From Alteromonas sp. BMJM2 (GTDB lineage Bacteria > Pseudomonadota > Gammaproteobacteria > Enterobacterales > Alteromonadaceae): a DNA stretch of 64,000 bases. Positions 1-8,631 of the stretch are shown piece after piece (the first letter of the stretch is position 1; every line of letters starts with the position of its first letter). The notes beneath the pieces are model-generated. The model saw only the letters and a list, made by a program, of their open reading frames with translations. It had not been told where the DNA came from and searched no databases. Both the position numbers and the translations under genes were made by a program. The stretch covers positions 48,384-112,383 of the forward strand of contig NZ_JAPVOT010000015.1 of NCBI RefSeq assembly GCF_027257845.1, written 5' to 3'.

Positions 1-2
1 AG

Positions 3-434
3 CAAATGAAAGGAAATATGGTACTCACCACGAGTGTTAACGGTGCTGTATCTAAGAAAGGTTCATTAGCTTACGATACAAGTAAATCTGCTGCTAACCA
101 CTTAGTTCGAGAGCTTGCGGTTACGTTGTCGCCCTTAGTTAATGTTAATGCTCTTGCTCCTGCTACCGTAGTACAGGGGAGCAGCATGTTCCCGCGCGAT
201 CGGGTTATATCTTCACTGACTAAGTACGATATTCCGTTCCAAGAATCAGATTCCACTGAGAACCTTCGTACAAGTCTAGCTGAGTTTTACGCGCAAAGAA
301 CATTAACAAAGTCACCAATTACACCTGAAGATCAAGCTGAGGCAGCCTATCTCCTCGTGTCTGGTCAGCTAAACAAAACCACAGGTCAAATTATTAGTGT
401 AGACGGCGGTTTGCACGAAGCCTTCCTACGCTAG
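3..434 (+). CDS. Bifunctional rhamnulose-1-phosphate aldolase / short-chain dehydrogenase, C-terminal part (cut by window edge)
   Basis: The visible part is the end of a short-chain dehydrogenase domain. It has the catalytic YxxxK pattern (AYDTSKSAAN), a serine-containing strand just before it (TTSVNG), and the C-terminal SVDGGLHEAFLR ending typical of the RhaE/RhaEW-type fusion of rhamnulose-1-phosphate aldolase with a lactaldehyde-oxidising SDR domain. The family is about 700 residues, so roughly 550 residues should lie to the left of the window, and the first ATG visible is not the real start. Nine bases separate its stop from the L-rhamnose isomerase start, with a GGAG ribosome site between, so the two are co-transcribed. 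In this pathway the protein splits rhamnulose-1-phosphate into DHAP and L-lactaldehyde and oxidises the latter to L-lactate. Identity as the fused form rests on the C-terminus and the neighbours. Confidence 0.82.
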   Translation, partial: QMKGNMVLTTSVNGAVSKKGSLAYDTSKSAANHLVRELAVTLSPLVNVNALAPATVVQGSSMFPRDRVISSLTKYDIPFQESDSTENLRTSLAEFYAQRTLTKSPITPEDQAEAAYLLVSGQLNKTTGQIISVDGGLHEAFLR

Positions 435-443
435 GAGTACATT

Positions 444-1739
444 ATGTTACGTAGAATAGAATCAGCTTTAATAAGCGAAAAGAACGAAGAACTTTATAAA
501 GATTTAAAATCTGACTATGACGCACTTGGTGAAAAGCTTGGTCGCGACGGTATTGATATTGAAACGTTCACAAAAGCAGCGGAACAATTTCAAATAGCAG
601 TACCCTCGTGGGGCACTGGCACTGGTGGAACTCGTTTTGCACGTTTTCCGTTAAAAGGCGAACCTCGTAATATTTACGAGAAGCTTGAAGACTGCTCGGT
701 TATCAATGAATTATCTGGCTGTACTGATAGTGTTTCACCCCATTTCCCATGGGATAAAGTTGACGACTTTAGTGAATTGAAACAGACGTCAGATGAATAT
801 GGTCTTAGTTGGGTATCAGTAAACTCAAATACATTTCAAGACCAACCTGGCCAAGAGGTATCGTATAAGTACGGTAGCTTGAGCAATACACAGGAAGCAT
901 CTCGTGAACTTGCTATTCAGCACAATCTCGATTGTATTGAATACGGTCAAGCTCTAGGTGCTAAAAGCCTTACAGTGTGGGTAGGTGACGGTTCTAATCA
1001 TCCAGGCCAGCAACATTTTCAACGCGCTTTTGAGCGCTATTTGTCAAGTATGGAGAAAATCTACGCAGGGCTACCAAGTGATTGGGAAATGCATATCGAA
1101 CATAAAATGTTTGAGCCAGCATTTTATTCAACCGTTATTCAAGACTGGGGTTCAAACCTACTTGCGGCAATGCACTTAGGCCCAAAATGCAAATCACTTG
1201 TGGACCTTGGACATCACGCGCCAAATACTAATATCGAGATGATAGTGTCTCGTTTGATCCAGTTTAAAAAGCTGGGTGGGTTCCACTTTAATGATAGTAA
1301 ATATGGCGATGATGATTTAGATAGCGGCTCACTGCATCCTTATCAGCAGTTTCTCATATTTAATGAGTTAGTAGATGCGAAGCATCGTCAGCAGGAAGGT
1401 TTTAATCCTGCCTACATGCTAGATCAGTCACATAATGTTACAGATCCAATCGAAAGCTTGGTTATTTCTGCTATCGAAGTTCAGCGTTCGTACGTAAAAG
1501 CATTACTAGTTGATAGAGATGCCTTATATGGCTATCAGCAAGACAACGATGCAATGATGGCTTCTATGGAGCTGAAAAAAGCGTTCAATGTAGATGTTAC
1601 TCCTATTCTTGCAATGGCTCGCTATCGTAAGTCTGCGGCAATCAATCCTATTGGGACTTACCGTTCTCTTGATTATCGTGAGTCTATGGACAAAGTACGT
1701 CCACGTGACCCAAATGCTACGGGTTCGGGTATTGTTTAA
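444..1739 (+). CDS. rhaI: L-rhamnose isomerase, Pseudomonas stutzeri type
   Basis: Cytoplasmic TIM-barrel isomerase converting L-rhamnose to L-rhamnulose. At 431 residues it matches the P. stutzeri subtype (about 430), not the E. coli RhaA type. The metal ligands known from the P. stutzeri structure fall at the same residue numbers here: Glu219, Asp254, His257, His281, Asp289, Asp291 and Asp327. The two-metal site therefore appears intact. It sits directly behind the rhamnulose-1-phosphate aldolase/dehydrogenase and ahead of a lactate dehydrogenase, which gives the steps from L-rhamnose to pyruvate apart from the kinase and uptake, presumably left of the window. The start ATG follows a GGAG site at the stop of the upstream gene. 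In this window the likely rhamnose source is the rhamnosidase/ulvanase locus at 37-58 kb. Confidence 0.95.
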   Translation: MLRRIESALISEKNEELYKDLKSDYDALGEKLGRDGIDIETFTKAAEQFQIAVPSWGTGTGGTRFARFPLKGEPRNIYEKLEDCSVINELSGCTDSVSPHFPWDKVDDFSELKQTSDEYGLSWVSVNSNTFQDQPGQEVSYKYGSLSNTQEASRELAIQHNLDCIEYGQALGAKSLTVWVGDGSNHPGQQHFQRAFERYLSSMEKIYAGLPSDWEMHIEHKMFEPAFYSTVIQDWGSNLLAAMHLGPKCKSLVDLGHHAPNTNIEMIVSRLIQFKKLGGFHFNDSKYGDDDLDSGSLHPYQQFLIFNELVDAKHRQQEGFNPAYMLDQSHNVTDPIESLVISAIEVQRSYVKALLVDRDALYGYQQDNDAMMASMELKKAFNVDVTPILAMARYRKSAAINPIGTYRSLDYRESMDKVRPRDPNATGSGIV

Positions 1740-1859
1740 GCATTCAATAAGATAGCCGCTTTCTATCTGTACTCTACATAAAAGCGAACGAAGAATAAGA
1801 AAGAAGAATAAGAATAATAAAATTAACTGTTGTCAAACTATCGGAATAAGAAAACGCAT

Positions 1860-3005
1860 ATGTTGTTGAGCAATTGTCATAACTATCATGATTTTAGAAA
1901 GTTAGCGCAAAAAAGGTTGCCCGGTCCAATATTCAATTATATTGATGGCGGAGCCGATGACGAGGCGACAATGCGTCGCAACTCTGAATCTTTTCAGAGT
2001 TGCGATCTTATTCCAAACGTTCTGACCGGTGTCAAAGAGATTGACTTAAGTGTTGAGGTAATGGGGCAGAAGCTTGCGCTTCCGGTTTATCTTTCACCTA
2101 CCGCACTACAGCGCTTGTTTCATCACCAAGGCGAGCGTGCAACAGCTGGCGCAGCAGAAAAGTTTGGAACAATGTTTGGTGTTTCTTCATTAGGAACAGT
2201 GAGCATGGAAGAAATTGCTAAAAAATACGATACTCCCCAGGTTTATCAGTTCTATTTTCACAAAGATCGTGGTTTAAATAGAGCCATGATGGAAAGAGCA
2301 AAAGAATCTAACATCGAAGTTATGATGTTAACTGTAGATTCTATTACGGGCGGCAACAGAGAGCGTGATTTACGTACTGGTTTTGCCATCCCATTTAGAC
2401 TGAATCTTAAAGGTCTGTGGCAATTTGCAACGCGCCCGATGTGGGGTATCAACTACGTTACCCATGAGAAATTTTCTCTTCCTCAGCTAGATGCTCATAT
2501 CGATATGGGAGGGGGCGCCAGTTCGATTGGCGATTATTTTACCAATATGCTTGACCCTTCAATGAACTGGAAAGACGTTGAAGAGATGGTTAAATTTTGG
2601 GATGGTCAATTTTGTCTCAAAGGCATCATGAGTGTTGATGACGCCAAACGCGCGGTAGATATAGGCTGCACAGGCATAGTCATTTCTAATCATGGTGGTA
2701 GACAGCTTGATGGCTCTAGAAGCTCCTTTGATCACTTAGCGGAAATTGTCGACGCTGTAGGCGATCAAATAGACGTTATATTTGATAGCGGTGTTCAACG
2801 AGGAACTCATGTTTTAAAAGCACTCGCGATTGGCGCAAAAGCTGTTGGCCTAGGGCGCTACTATCTTTTTGCACTAGCGGCAGCTGGACAAAAAGGGGTA
2901 GAACGAGCCATGCAGTTAATGGCTTCAGAAATTGAACGGGACATGCGATTAATGGGCTGTTCAAAAATAAGTGATTTGAACCGTGATCATATTCGATTTA
3001 GATAA
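1860..3005 (+). CDS. lldD: FMN-dependent L-lactate dehydrogenase (alpha-hydroxy-acid oxidase family)
   Basis: A 381-residue member of the FMN-dependent alpha-hydroxy-acid dehydrogenase family. The N-terminal FNYIDGGADDE segment, the active-site signature SNHGGRQLDG with its catalytic histidine, and the late phosphate-binding DSGVQRGTHV / IGAKAVGLGR segments are all present. The reading frame extends up to a TTG at 1830, but the ATG at 1860 has a purine-rich GGAATAAG site about ten bases upstream and gives the usual family length, so it is preferred. The gene follows the rhamnose isomerase after about 120 bases. L-rhamnose breakdown by the aldolase/SDR route yields L-lactate, so this enzyme would finish the pathway to pyruvate. 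Another alpha-hydroxy acid as substrate cannot be excluded. Confidence 0.87.
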   Translation: MLLSNCHNYHDFRKLAQKRLPGPIFNYIDGGADDEATMRRNSESFQSCDLIPNVLTGVKEIDLSVEVMGQKLALPVYLSPTALQRLFHHQGERATAGAAEKFGTMFGVSSLGTVSMEEIAKKYDTPQVYQFYFHKDRGLNRAMMERAKESNIEVMMLTVDSITGGNRERDLRTGFAIPFRLNLKGLWQFATRPMWGINYVTHEKFSLPQLDAHIDMGGGASSIGDYFTNMLDPSMNWKDVEEMVKFWDGQFCLKGIMSVDDAKRAVDIGCTGIVISNHGGRQLDGSRSSFDHLAEIVDAVGDQIDVIFDSGVQRGTHVLKALAIGAKAVGLGRYYLFALAAAGQKGVERAMQLMASEIERDMRLMGCSKISDLNRDHIRFR

Positions 3006-3112
3006 ATTCTAATCTCACGGACTACTTTCGTCCCCGTTTTGATAAATAACTAGTCTTCATAGTTTTAGTTTTAAAGTAACTGCAAACTTAACTGAATCTA
3101 AACGGATTAACT

Positions 3113-3910
3113 ATGAAGACTATCGCTGCATTAATATTAGCTGGCTTATCTTTTCCCTCTTTAGCTAATACTTCAGAAGTACAGGACTTTAGGCCTGTTT
3201 TTAAATTAAGAAACGACTTACAGTGCTGGCCAACTGAGCCCGCTCAAGGGCTAAATTCTGGTATCTGTAATAACAAATCCTCATTTCAGGTGACGCCTCC
3301 TTCTGTTTACGCGGAAAGCTATTCCGAATCAATAAGCGGAAATAGTCATTCACTTATCACTTATTGGGCTTACTACGGTAATCAAAACGGCTGCACTACC
3401 TTTGATAGCGGTCATTCGGACGATTGGGAGCCAGTAACGGTGCACACTGTAAATGGCTCGATAAAGCATGTCACTTACTGGCAGCACAATGGTAGATACA
3501 CAAAACCTGTTTCAGAGATTGAGACGGATGGCAGTCATCCGGTGGTTTATGTCGGAAAGTACTCTCACGGCAATTATCACGACCAGCGTAGTAGGGCATC
3601 TTTTGACAGTTGGGCGTTTGGATCGGGGGATTATTGCTACTATTGGAAAGATCCTAGAGGGCCAGGTCAAACCTGGTCTCCTGGTGTACGAGCACTTACT
3701 AGTGTTGGACATAACAGTATTTTCCCTGGTTCTCAAAACCCAATAAACAGAGATATTTCGCCGCATGAAAGAACAGTGTGCAGATCTGACGGTGGAAGGG
3801 TTTTAGCAGGAATAATCGACGGAACAGAAAATACTTGTGATAGAAACCCTTCTTATTTAAAAGATGAAAACATGTTGCTTAAAGATTTGTTTTATCTTGA
3901 TATCTATTAA
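3113..3910 (+). CDS. Secreted NPP1/Vps62-like protein
   Basis: A 265-residue protein with a clear signal peptide (about residues 1-18, cleavage after SLA). The body carries GHSDDWEPVTV followed by HPVVYVGKYSHGNYH. This resembles the core of NPP1 (necrosis-inducing, NLP) and Vps62 proteins, whose heptapeptide is GHRHDWE. Here Gly-His, the second Asp, Trp and Glu are kept, while Arg and the second His are replaced by Ser and Asp. Several cysteines (CW, GIC, NGC, YCYY, VC, TC) suggest disulfides and export. It stands alone between the rhamnose operon and the sigma-factor set and is followed by a hairpin terminator, so it is probably a single transcriptional unit. The function is unknown, and the family link rests on motif resemblance only. 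Confidence 0.6.
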   Translation: MKTIAALILAGLSFPSLANTSEVQDFRPVFKLRNDLQCWPTEPAQGLNSGICNNKSSFQVTPPSVYAESYSESISGNSHSLITYWAYYGNQNGCTTFDSGHSDDWEPVTVHTVNGSIKHVTYWQHNGRYTKPVSEIETDGSHPVVYVGKYSHGNYHDQRSRASFDSWAFGSGDYCYYWKDPRGPGQTWSPGVRALTSVGHNSIFPGSQNPINRDISPHERTVCRSDGGRVLAGIIDGTENTCDRNPSYLKDENMLLKDLFYLDIY

Positions 3911-3917
3911 TTTTCAG

Positions 3918-3945
3918 TGAGGTGAATTTTTTCACCTCATTTCAC
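3918..3945 (+). terminator. Hairpin terminator after the NPP1-like gene
   Basis: A nine-base perfect inverted repeat (TGAGGTGAA / TTCACCTCA) with a four-T loop lies eight bases after the stop codon and runs into a T-rich stretch. Confidence 0.55.
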
Positions 3946-4059
3946 TTATTATTTGAGGCGAAGTGTTAGATTTCAAAGGGTGTTATTGAGCTACTGAAAT
4001 CATAGTGTCACACATAAGATATATGATAATAATACGAAAATTTAGTAAATTAACTAACA

Positions 4060-4587
4060 ATGAAACCAGCGGCAGATTTACATTGGGATGAGTTAGATAA
4101 TAACGACGTTAAAGATTTATTAACGTCGCTTAAGGCATTCATCCGAAGTTTAACGGTCGATAAAAGCCAAGCTGACGATATCTTCCAAGAGACAGTGTTA
4201 AGGACGAAGAAAAGCAAGCAACTATCGGAATTAGACTCTCCACTCGCCTATATGATTACGGTGTCGAAAACAGTTTTATACGATCTTCAGAAAAAAAGCG
4301 TTCCGCACTACGTCGATATTGAAGAAGTAAGTATTCAGTCTAATGACTATTCGCCAAGTAATACGTATTTTAATCAACAGAAACTGGCGCTGGTAGACAG
4401 TATACTTTTAAACATGTCACCCATTAGAAGAGAAATTTTTCTGCTTCGAAGAGTAGATGGCTTGGCGCGAGATGACATCGCTGAAAGGTTAGATGTTAGT
4501 GTTGAGGTAGTCAAAAAACACCTAACAAGAGCGATGGTAGAAATCACGATGAAACTTGAAGAGGCTGGGTGGCTTGAGGACAATTAA
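4060..4587 (+). CDS. ECF sigma factor, FecI type
   Basis: A 175-residue sigma-70 family protein of the extracytoplasmic-function class. Region 2 is recognisable in the segment with KSQADDIFQETVLR, and region 4 in the C-terminal helix-turn-helix (LLRRVDGLARDDIAERLDVSVEVVKKHL). There is no long linker or region 3, as expected for ECF factors. It is followed after 52 bases by a FecR-like regulator, and that by a TonB receptor with an N-terminal signalling domain, the standard order of cell-surface signalling systems. It should direct transcription of the receptor genes when the FecR-like protein signals substrate binding. The inducing substrate is unknown. A ferric siderophore is usual for the family, but the neighbours here suggest an organic nutrient. 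Confidence 0.9.
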   Translation: MKPAADLHWDELDNNDVKDLLTSLKAFIRSLTVDKSQADDIFQETVLRTKKSKQLSELDSPLAYMITVSKTVLYDLQKKSVPHYVDIEEVSIQSNDYSPSNTYFNQQKLALVDSILLNMSPIRREIFLLRRVDGLARDDIAERLDVSVEVVKKHLTRAMVEITMKLEEAGWLEDN

Positions 4588-4639
4588 AGATGAAACTCTA
4601 TCTCTTAATTTTATTGTACAGGTTTAGCGGCGTGAAAAG

Positions 4640-5647
4640 ATGACATTGATAGTGTTAGAGGAAGCAGCAGATTGGTTTGATCGTATTGATGAACTGAATG
4701 AACAGGAGCGGCATGATTTCGCGCACTGGCTTGCTGTAGAAAAAAACAAGGCAGCTTTTCAAAAGATAGCAACCGCCATGGGACAGCCTGAACTCGCTGC
4801 ACGTGCTATAGCCATGTCAGCTAGAAAAGAGCCGCTATTGAAAAATAGTCCAGTGGTGAATCAGAATGCAGAGAATAAGATAGAGAAAAGTCGTATTGCT
4901 ACTTACTGGTCAATTGCTTCAGCAGCGTGTATTGCATGTATGGTAGTGTATTTTACTGCGGGTAATGTTGATTCAACGGCGAACTCTGATAAAGGGCTAT
5001 CCGCTCTTACTGAATATGAAACCAGTACTTTTAACGTTATTTCAACTTCTGTAACAGAAGAGAAGTCTAACGTGTTAGATGATGGCTCAATTGTTTATCA
5101 AGGTGGTGATAGTCAAATAAGCGTAGCGTTTAGTGCGGAAAAAAGAGAGGTTAAACTCACTAAAGGCCAAGCATATTTTGACGTTACGCATGCGCCTCAA
5201 AGACCGTTTATCGTCGATTTAGATGACGCAACAATCACAGTCGTAGGGACTGCTTTTGACATTGATCGGCTAGAAGATCAGACTATTGTAAAAGTCTATG
5301 ACGGTACGGTAAGAGTTAATGCCGACCGCGAAATTCTTTTAAATAGAGGTGAAGAAATTACCCTTTTAAATGGTGCTATTGCAGAAAGCTCGGTATTTAC
5401 GCCACAGCAGCTTCCAAGTTGGAGGATGGGATGGTTAAGTATTAAGGACACACCCATAAACGAGGTGATAGCAAAATTGAACCGTTATTCGTCACGACAC
5501 CTCACCTACATTGGTGACCCAGATGTAGTTATCTCAGGACGGTTTAGCTTACGCAATATTAGTGAGTCTCTAGACTTATTATCTACAATGCAAGAGTTCT
5601 CGGTTGAGCAAACGAGCTCAGATTACATAGTGAGACAAGTAAAGTAG
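4640..5647 (+). CDS. FecR-family anti-sigma regulator
   Basis: A 335-residue inner-membrane regulator. The N-terminal cytoplasmic part (about 1-60) has the ADWFDRIDELNEQERHDFAHWL pattern of FecR N-terminal domains. A single membrane helix lies at about residues 87-107. The periplasmic FecR domain (about 120-230) contains VKLTKGQAYFDV and VVGTAFDI. A C-terminal STN-like domain (about 255-330) ends in SSDYIVRQVK. It is expected to bind the ECF sigma factor encoded just upstream and to receive the signal from the STN domain of the receptor encoded nine bases downstream. Order and spacing support one operon, sigma - FecR - receptor. Confidence 0.92.
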   Translation: MTLIVLEEAADWFDRIDELNEQERHDFAHWLAVEKNKAAFQKIATAMGQPELAARAIAMSARKEPLLKNSPVVNQNAENKIEKSRIATYWSIASAACIACMVVYFTAGNVDSTANSDKGLSALTEYETSTFNVISTSVTEEKSNVLDDGSIVYQGGDSQISVAFSAEKREVKLTKGQAYFDVTHAPQRPFIVDLDDATITVVGTAFDIDRLEDQTIVKVYDGTVRVNADREILLNRGEEITLLNGAIAESSVFTPQQLPSWRMGWLSIKDTPINEVIAKLNRYSSRHLTYIGDPDVVISGRFSLRNISESLDLLSTMQEFSVEQTSSDYIVRQVK

Positions 5648-5656
5648 TCGTTCATT

Positions 5657-8587
5657 ATGCTTAAAAGCGTCTTGTGTAGATGTAGGGTGATATTGCTTTG
5701 GTCGTTACTTGTAAGTGATACAAGCTCTTTTGCTTATGCCTCTACCGTAGACCATGAGAGACTAGAAAGTATAACGCTTTCTTCTACATCACTGAGTCAA
5801 AGCTTAGAGCTAATTGTAGAAAAATTTGGTGTCGGTTATGTCACATCCCCTTCCCTTATTAAGGGGGTAATGTCGCCAGCTATCTCTGGCAGGTTTACGC
5901 TCGAAACGGCGATGAAACATGTACTAGATGGAACAGGATTAACCTTTAGCATTACACGTAGTGGGGTAGTCATACGAAAGTCTGAAAGCGTAATCGACGA
6001 AACTGTTATAGAAGAAATAAACGTTAACGGAATTCGTGGCTCTCTAAACCTCTCTAGACAAGAAAAGCGCAACGAGAAACAGGTCACAGACGTTATCGTC
6101 GCTCAAGAAATTTCAAGATACCCAGACAGAAATCTAGCAGAATCGATGCAACGAATTCCTGGAATGAGCATTACGAGAGAAGCGGGTGAGGGACGTCAGG
6201 TGGTGCTGCGTGGCTTAGACCCCGATCTTACTTTGGTTACGATAAATGGAATGCCTGTACTGTCAAATAATGACTCTCCTATGGATAGCAGGACACAGAG
6301 GGATAGAGATCGTTCCTTTGATCTCAACTTGTTTACGTCAGAACTTTTCAGCCAAATTAAAGTTTTTAAAAGCTACTCTGTAGAGCAACCAAGCGGCGGC
6401 GTGGCTGGTATTGCTGCAATAACCACAGCAAAACCTTTCGATTCACCAGGACTCCAATGGAACGTTTCTCATCAAGTCGACGCAAACCAATATGCTGAAG
6501 GTCTTTCAAAACGTTCTTCATTTACTTTGTCTTCGACGAATAAATATTGGGGCATGTTGATTTCAGCAGCCTACGGACGAAGGTCGTATCAAGAGCAAGG
6601 TGCAAATACCTTTAGATGGAGACGACTTGCTCCCGAGGGAGCAAATGTCTCTGCCTTAGATTCTGAACTGGTTGAAGCTTGGCAGAATCAAGAAATTAGG
6701 GTTCCAAGAGGAAATCGCTATTCTGTGTGGCGAGGAGATATGGACCGCCTAGGTATTGGAGCGACTCTTGAGTATCAAACTGACCTCAGTCATTTCACAA
6801 TCGACTGGATCTATGGCCGACTTGATAGCCAACGACAAGAGAACCATCTTTATCCACGGGGCTTTCAATCTACGCCAACTATCGAGGGCGAAACTCTTAT
6901 TACGGAGGCAGAGGTTAACTCAAAGCATGAACTCGTTTATGCGGACTATCGAAATGCTCGTGTTGGCACAGAAAGCCGTCATCAGGAAGTATCAACGCAG
7001 TTTAAACAAGCCGTGCTGAATTTCGAGCACAGAATGTCGAATAATTTTTTATTTGATGGTGTGCTAGGTGTGCAAAGTGCTACTTATAAAATGCCTCACA
7101 GTATTCGAGCTTACATGAGAGGAGAAAGTGATGTTTCTATCGACTACAGAGACGATTATTACTTCCCTAGCATAAAATATAGCGCTGAGTTGACTCATCC
7201 CGATATGTGGCAAATGAACGAGCTCGACTCTGAGCAGTTTATCTCTACGTCTGATTTTACTTACCTGAAAGGTCAATTACAGGTAAATACAAGCCACCGA
7301 AGTGCCTGGGAGCTGGGTTTTGAAATCGTGCAGTTTGAAAATACGTCCAAATACACGGATATCCAAAACATCCTAAAAGAACGCTGGTTATCTACACGAG
7401 AGGCAGTACCTCAAAGCACAGCATATGTTTTTGATAGTCATCAGCATTTAAATTGGTTAGCTCTTAGACCAGAACAGGTATATTCTTTTTACAACAAACC
7501 TTCTTCGGTAGATTCACTATCACTGTCTTATGCTCCAGACCGCGTTATTGACAACGTGATAAAAGAAAGCCGAACGTCTTTCTTTACTCAATATTCTGTA
7601 GAAGGTAGTGATTGGACATTCAATGCAGGGCTTCGAGCTGAGCGGGATAAGTCTTTTATTTCGGTGTTTCAGTCTAGTCTTAGTAATCGCTATAACCTAA
7701 GCAATATTGCCCTCCTTCCCTCAATGCAATTTAACTACCGAAGAGATGAGCAAGTAGTTAAAGTCGGAATTAGCAGAACATTGGGCCACCAAGAATTGGA
7801 TACCTTGACACGAAATATTCAGCTCATCGATGATGAAAATATTGTTATTCTTCCCAATGATAGGCTTAAGCCTATAAGTGCTTACAATCTCGATCTAAGC
7901 TTCGAATCATATCCGGGAGAAATCGATAGATACTCGGCCAATGTATTTGGAAAATGGATAAAAAACAGTATAGCTCCCATGAGTCAACGCTTGCCCTTGA
8001 GTGACGTAGCGAGAGATTATCCTGAATTATTTTCTAGTGATTTTGAAAGTGTTTACATAGATGTCGTAACGCCAACGAACCAAGGCACTTATTTTTTATA
8101 TGGCGTAGAAGGAAGTGTGCAGTTGGAATGGCCCTTGGGCGAATATATGTCGCGCTTTAACGTACTTCACGTTGGGATAGTGGCAAATGCCAGTTATACG
8201 TTTGGAAATGTTCAGTACTACAACACTAATACCGGTGACCGCCTAGATAAAAAGGCTGCCCCTTATCTTTCTCCGCTATTGGCTAATCTTACCGCCTATC
8301 TTGAGGGATACGCTTTGAGCCTAAGACTCTCAGCCACCTATCGCGATGAGTATATTGCAAGGGTAGATGGAGGAACCTTAGTTGATGAAAATGAGACAGG
8401 ATTTTTATCAACACTATATATGGATGCAGTAATAGCTTATCAAATCACTGATAATGTAGAGCTCAGGATCGAAGCAACTAATCTCACTGATGAGCGAGAA
8501 ATTCAGTACTCCGATTCTTCTTATCGTCCATACAATACTACAGTAAGTGGTCGTAATTACTCTCTTGCCATTTCTTATCGCTATTAA
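5657..8587 (+). CDS. TonB-dependent transducer/receptor with STN signalling domain
   Basis: An outer-membrane receptor of 976 residues. It has a signal peptide (about 1-29), then an STN (secretin/TonB N-terminal) domain at about 38-108. A TonB-box-like segment follows at about 117-124 (VIEEINVNG), then a plug domain from about 135 to 250 (NLAESMQRIPGMSITREAGEGRQ) and a long beta-barrel ending in the terminal aromatic SYRY. The STN domain marks it as a transducer that signals to the FecR/ECF pair directly upstream. The plug start and C-terminus closely resemble the convergent receptor at 8632-11376, so the two are paralogues and may take up related ligands. The ligand is unknown; receptors of this TIGR01782-like group often import carbohydrates. 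A strong bidirectional hairpin separates it from that receptor. Confidence 0.92.
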   Translation: MLKSVLCRCRVILLWSLLVSDTSSFAYASTVDHERLESITLSSTSLSQSLELIVEKFGVGYVTSPSLIKGVMSPAISGRFTLETAMKHVLDGTGLTFSITRSGVVIRKSESVIDETVIEEINVNGIRGSLNLSRQEKRNEKQVTDVIVAQEISRYPDRNLAESMQRIPGMSITREAGEGRQVVLRGLDPDLTLVTINGMPVLSNNDSPMDSRTQRDRDRSFDLNLFTSELFSQIKVFKSYSVEQPSGGVAGIAAITTAKPFDSPGLQWNVSHQVDANQYAEGLSKRSSFTLSSTNKYWGMLISAAYGRRSYQEQGANTFRWRRLAPEGANVSALDSELVEAWQNQEIRVPRGNRYSVWRGDMDRLGIGATLEYQTDLSHFTIDWIYGRLDSQRQENHLYPRGFQSTPTIEGETLITEAEVNSKHELVYADYRNARVGTESRHQEVSTQFKQAVLNFEHRMSNNFLFDGVLGVQSATYKMPHSIRAYMRGESDVSIDYRDDYYFPSIKYSAELTHPDMWQMNELDSEQFISTSDFTYLKGQLQVNTSHRSAWELGFEIVQFENTSKYTDIQNILKERWLSTREAVPQSTAYVFDSHQHLNWLALRPEQVYSFYNKPSSVDSLSLSYAPDRVIDNVIKESRTSFFTQYSVEGSDWTFNAGLRAERDKSFISVFQSSLSNRYNLSNIALLPSMQFNYRRDEQVVKVGISRTLGHQELDTLTRNIQLIDDENIVILPNDRLKPISAYNLDLSFESYPGEIDRYSANVFGKWIKNSIAPMSQRLPLSDVARDYPELFSSDFESVYIDVVTPTNQGTYFLYGVEGSVQLEWPLGEYMSRFNVLHVGIVANASYTFGNVQYYNTNTGDRLDKKAAPYLSPLLANLTAYLEGYALSLRLSATYRDEYIARVDGGTLVDENETGFLSTLYMDAVIAYQITDNVELRIEATNLTDEREIQYSDSSYRPYNTTVSGRNYSLAISYRY

Positions 8588-8589
8588 AA

Positions 8590-8623
8590 ACTCGAAGAGC
8601 TTATTTTTGTAGGCTCTTCGAGT
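8590..8623. terminator. Bidirectional terminator between convergent TonB receptors
   Basis: An eleven-base perfect stem (ACTCGAAGAGC / GCTCTTCGAGT) around a 12-base T-rich loop fills most of the 44-base gap between two convergent genes. A-rich bases precede it. It can serve both strands. Confidence 0.75.
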
Positions 8624-8631
8624 ACATTCAT

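Noticed and set aside
1830..1859. TTG start for the lactate dehydrogenase
   Set aside because: No ribosome site; the ATG at 1860 has one and gives the family length.
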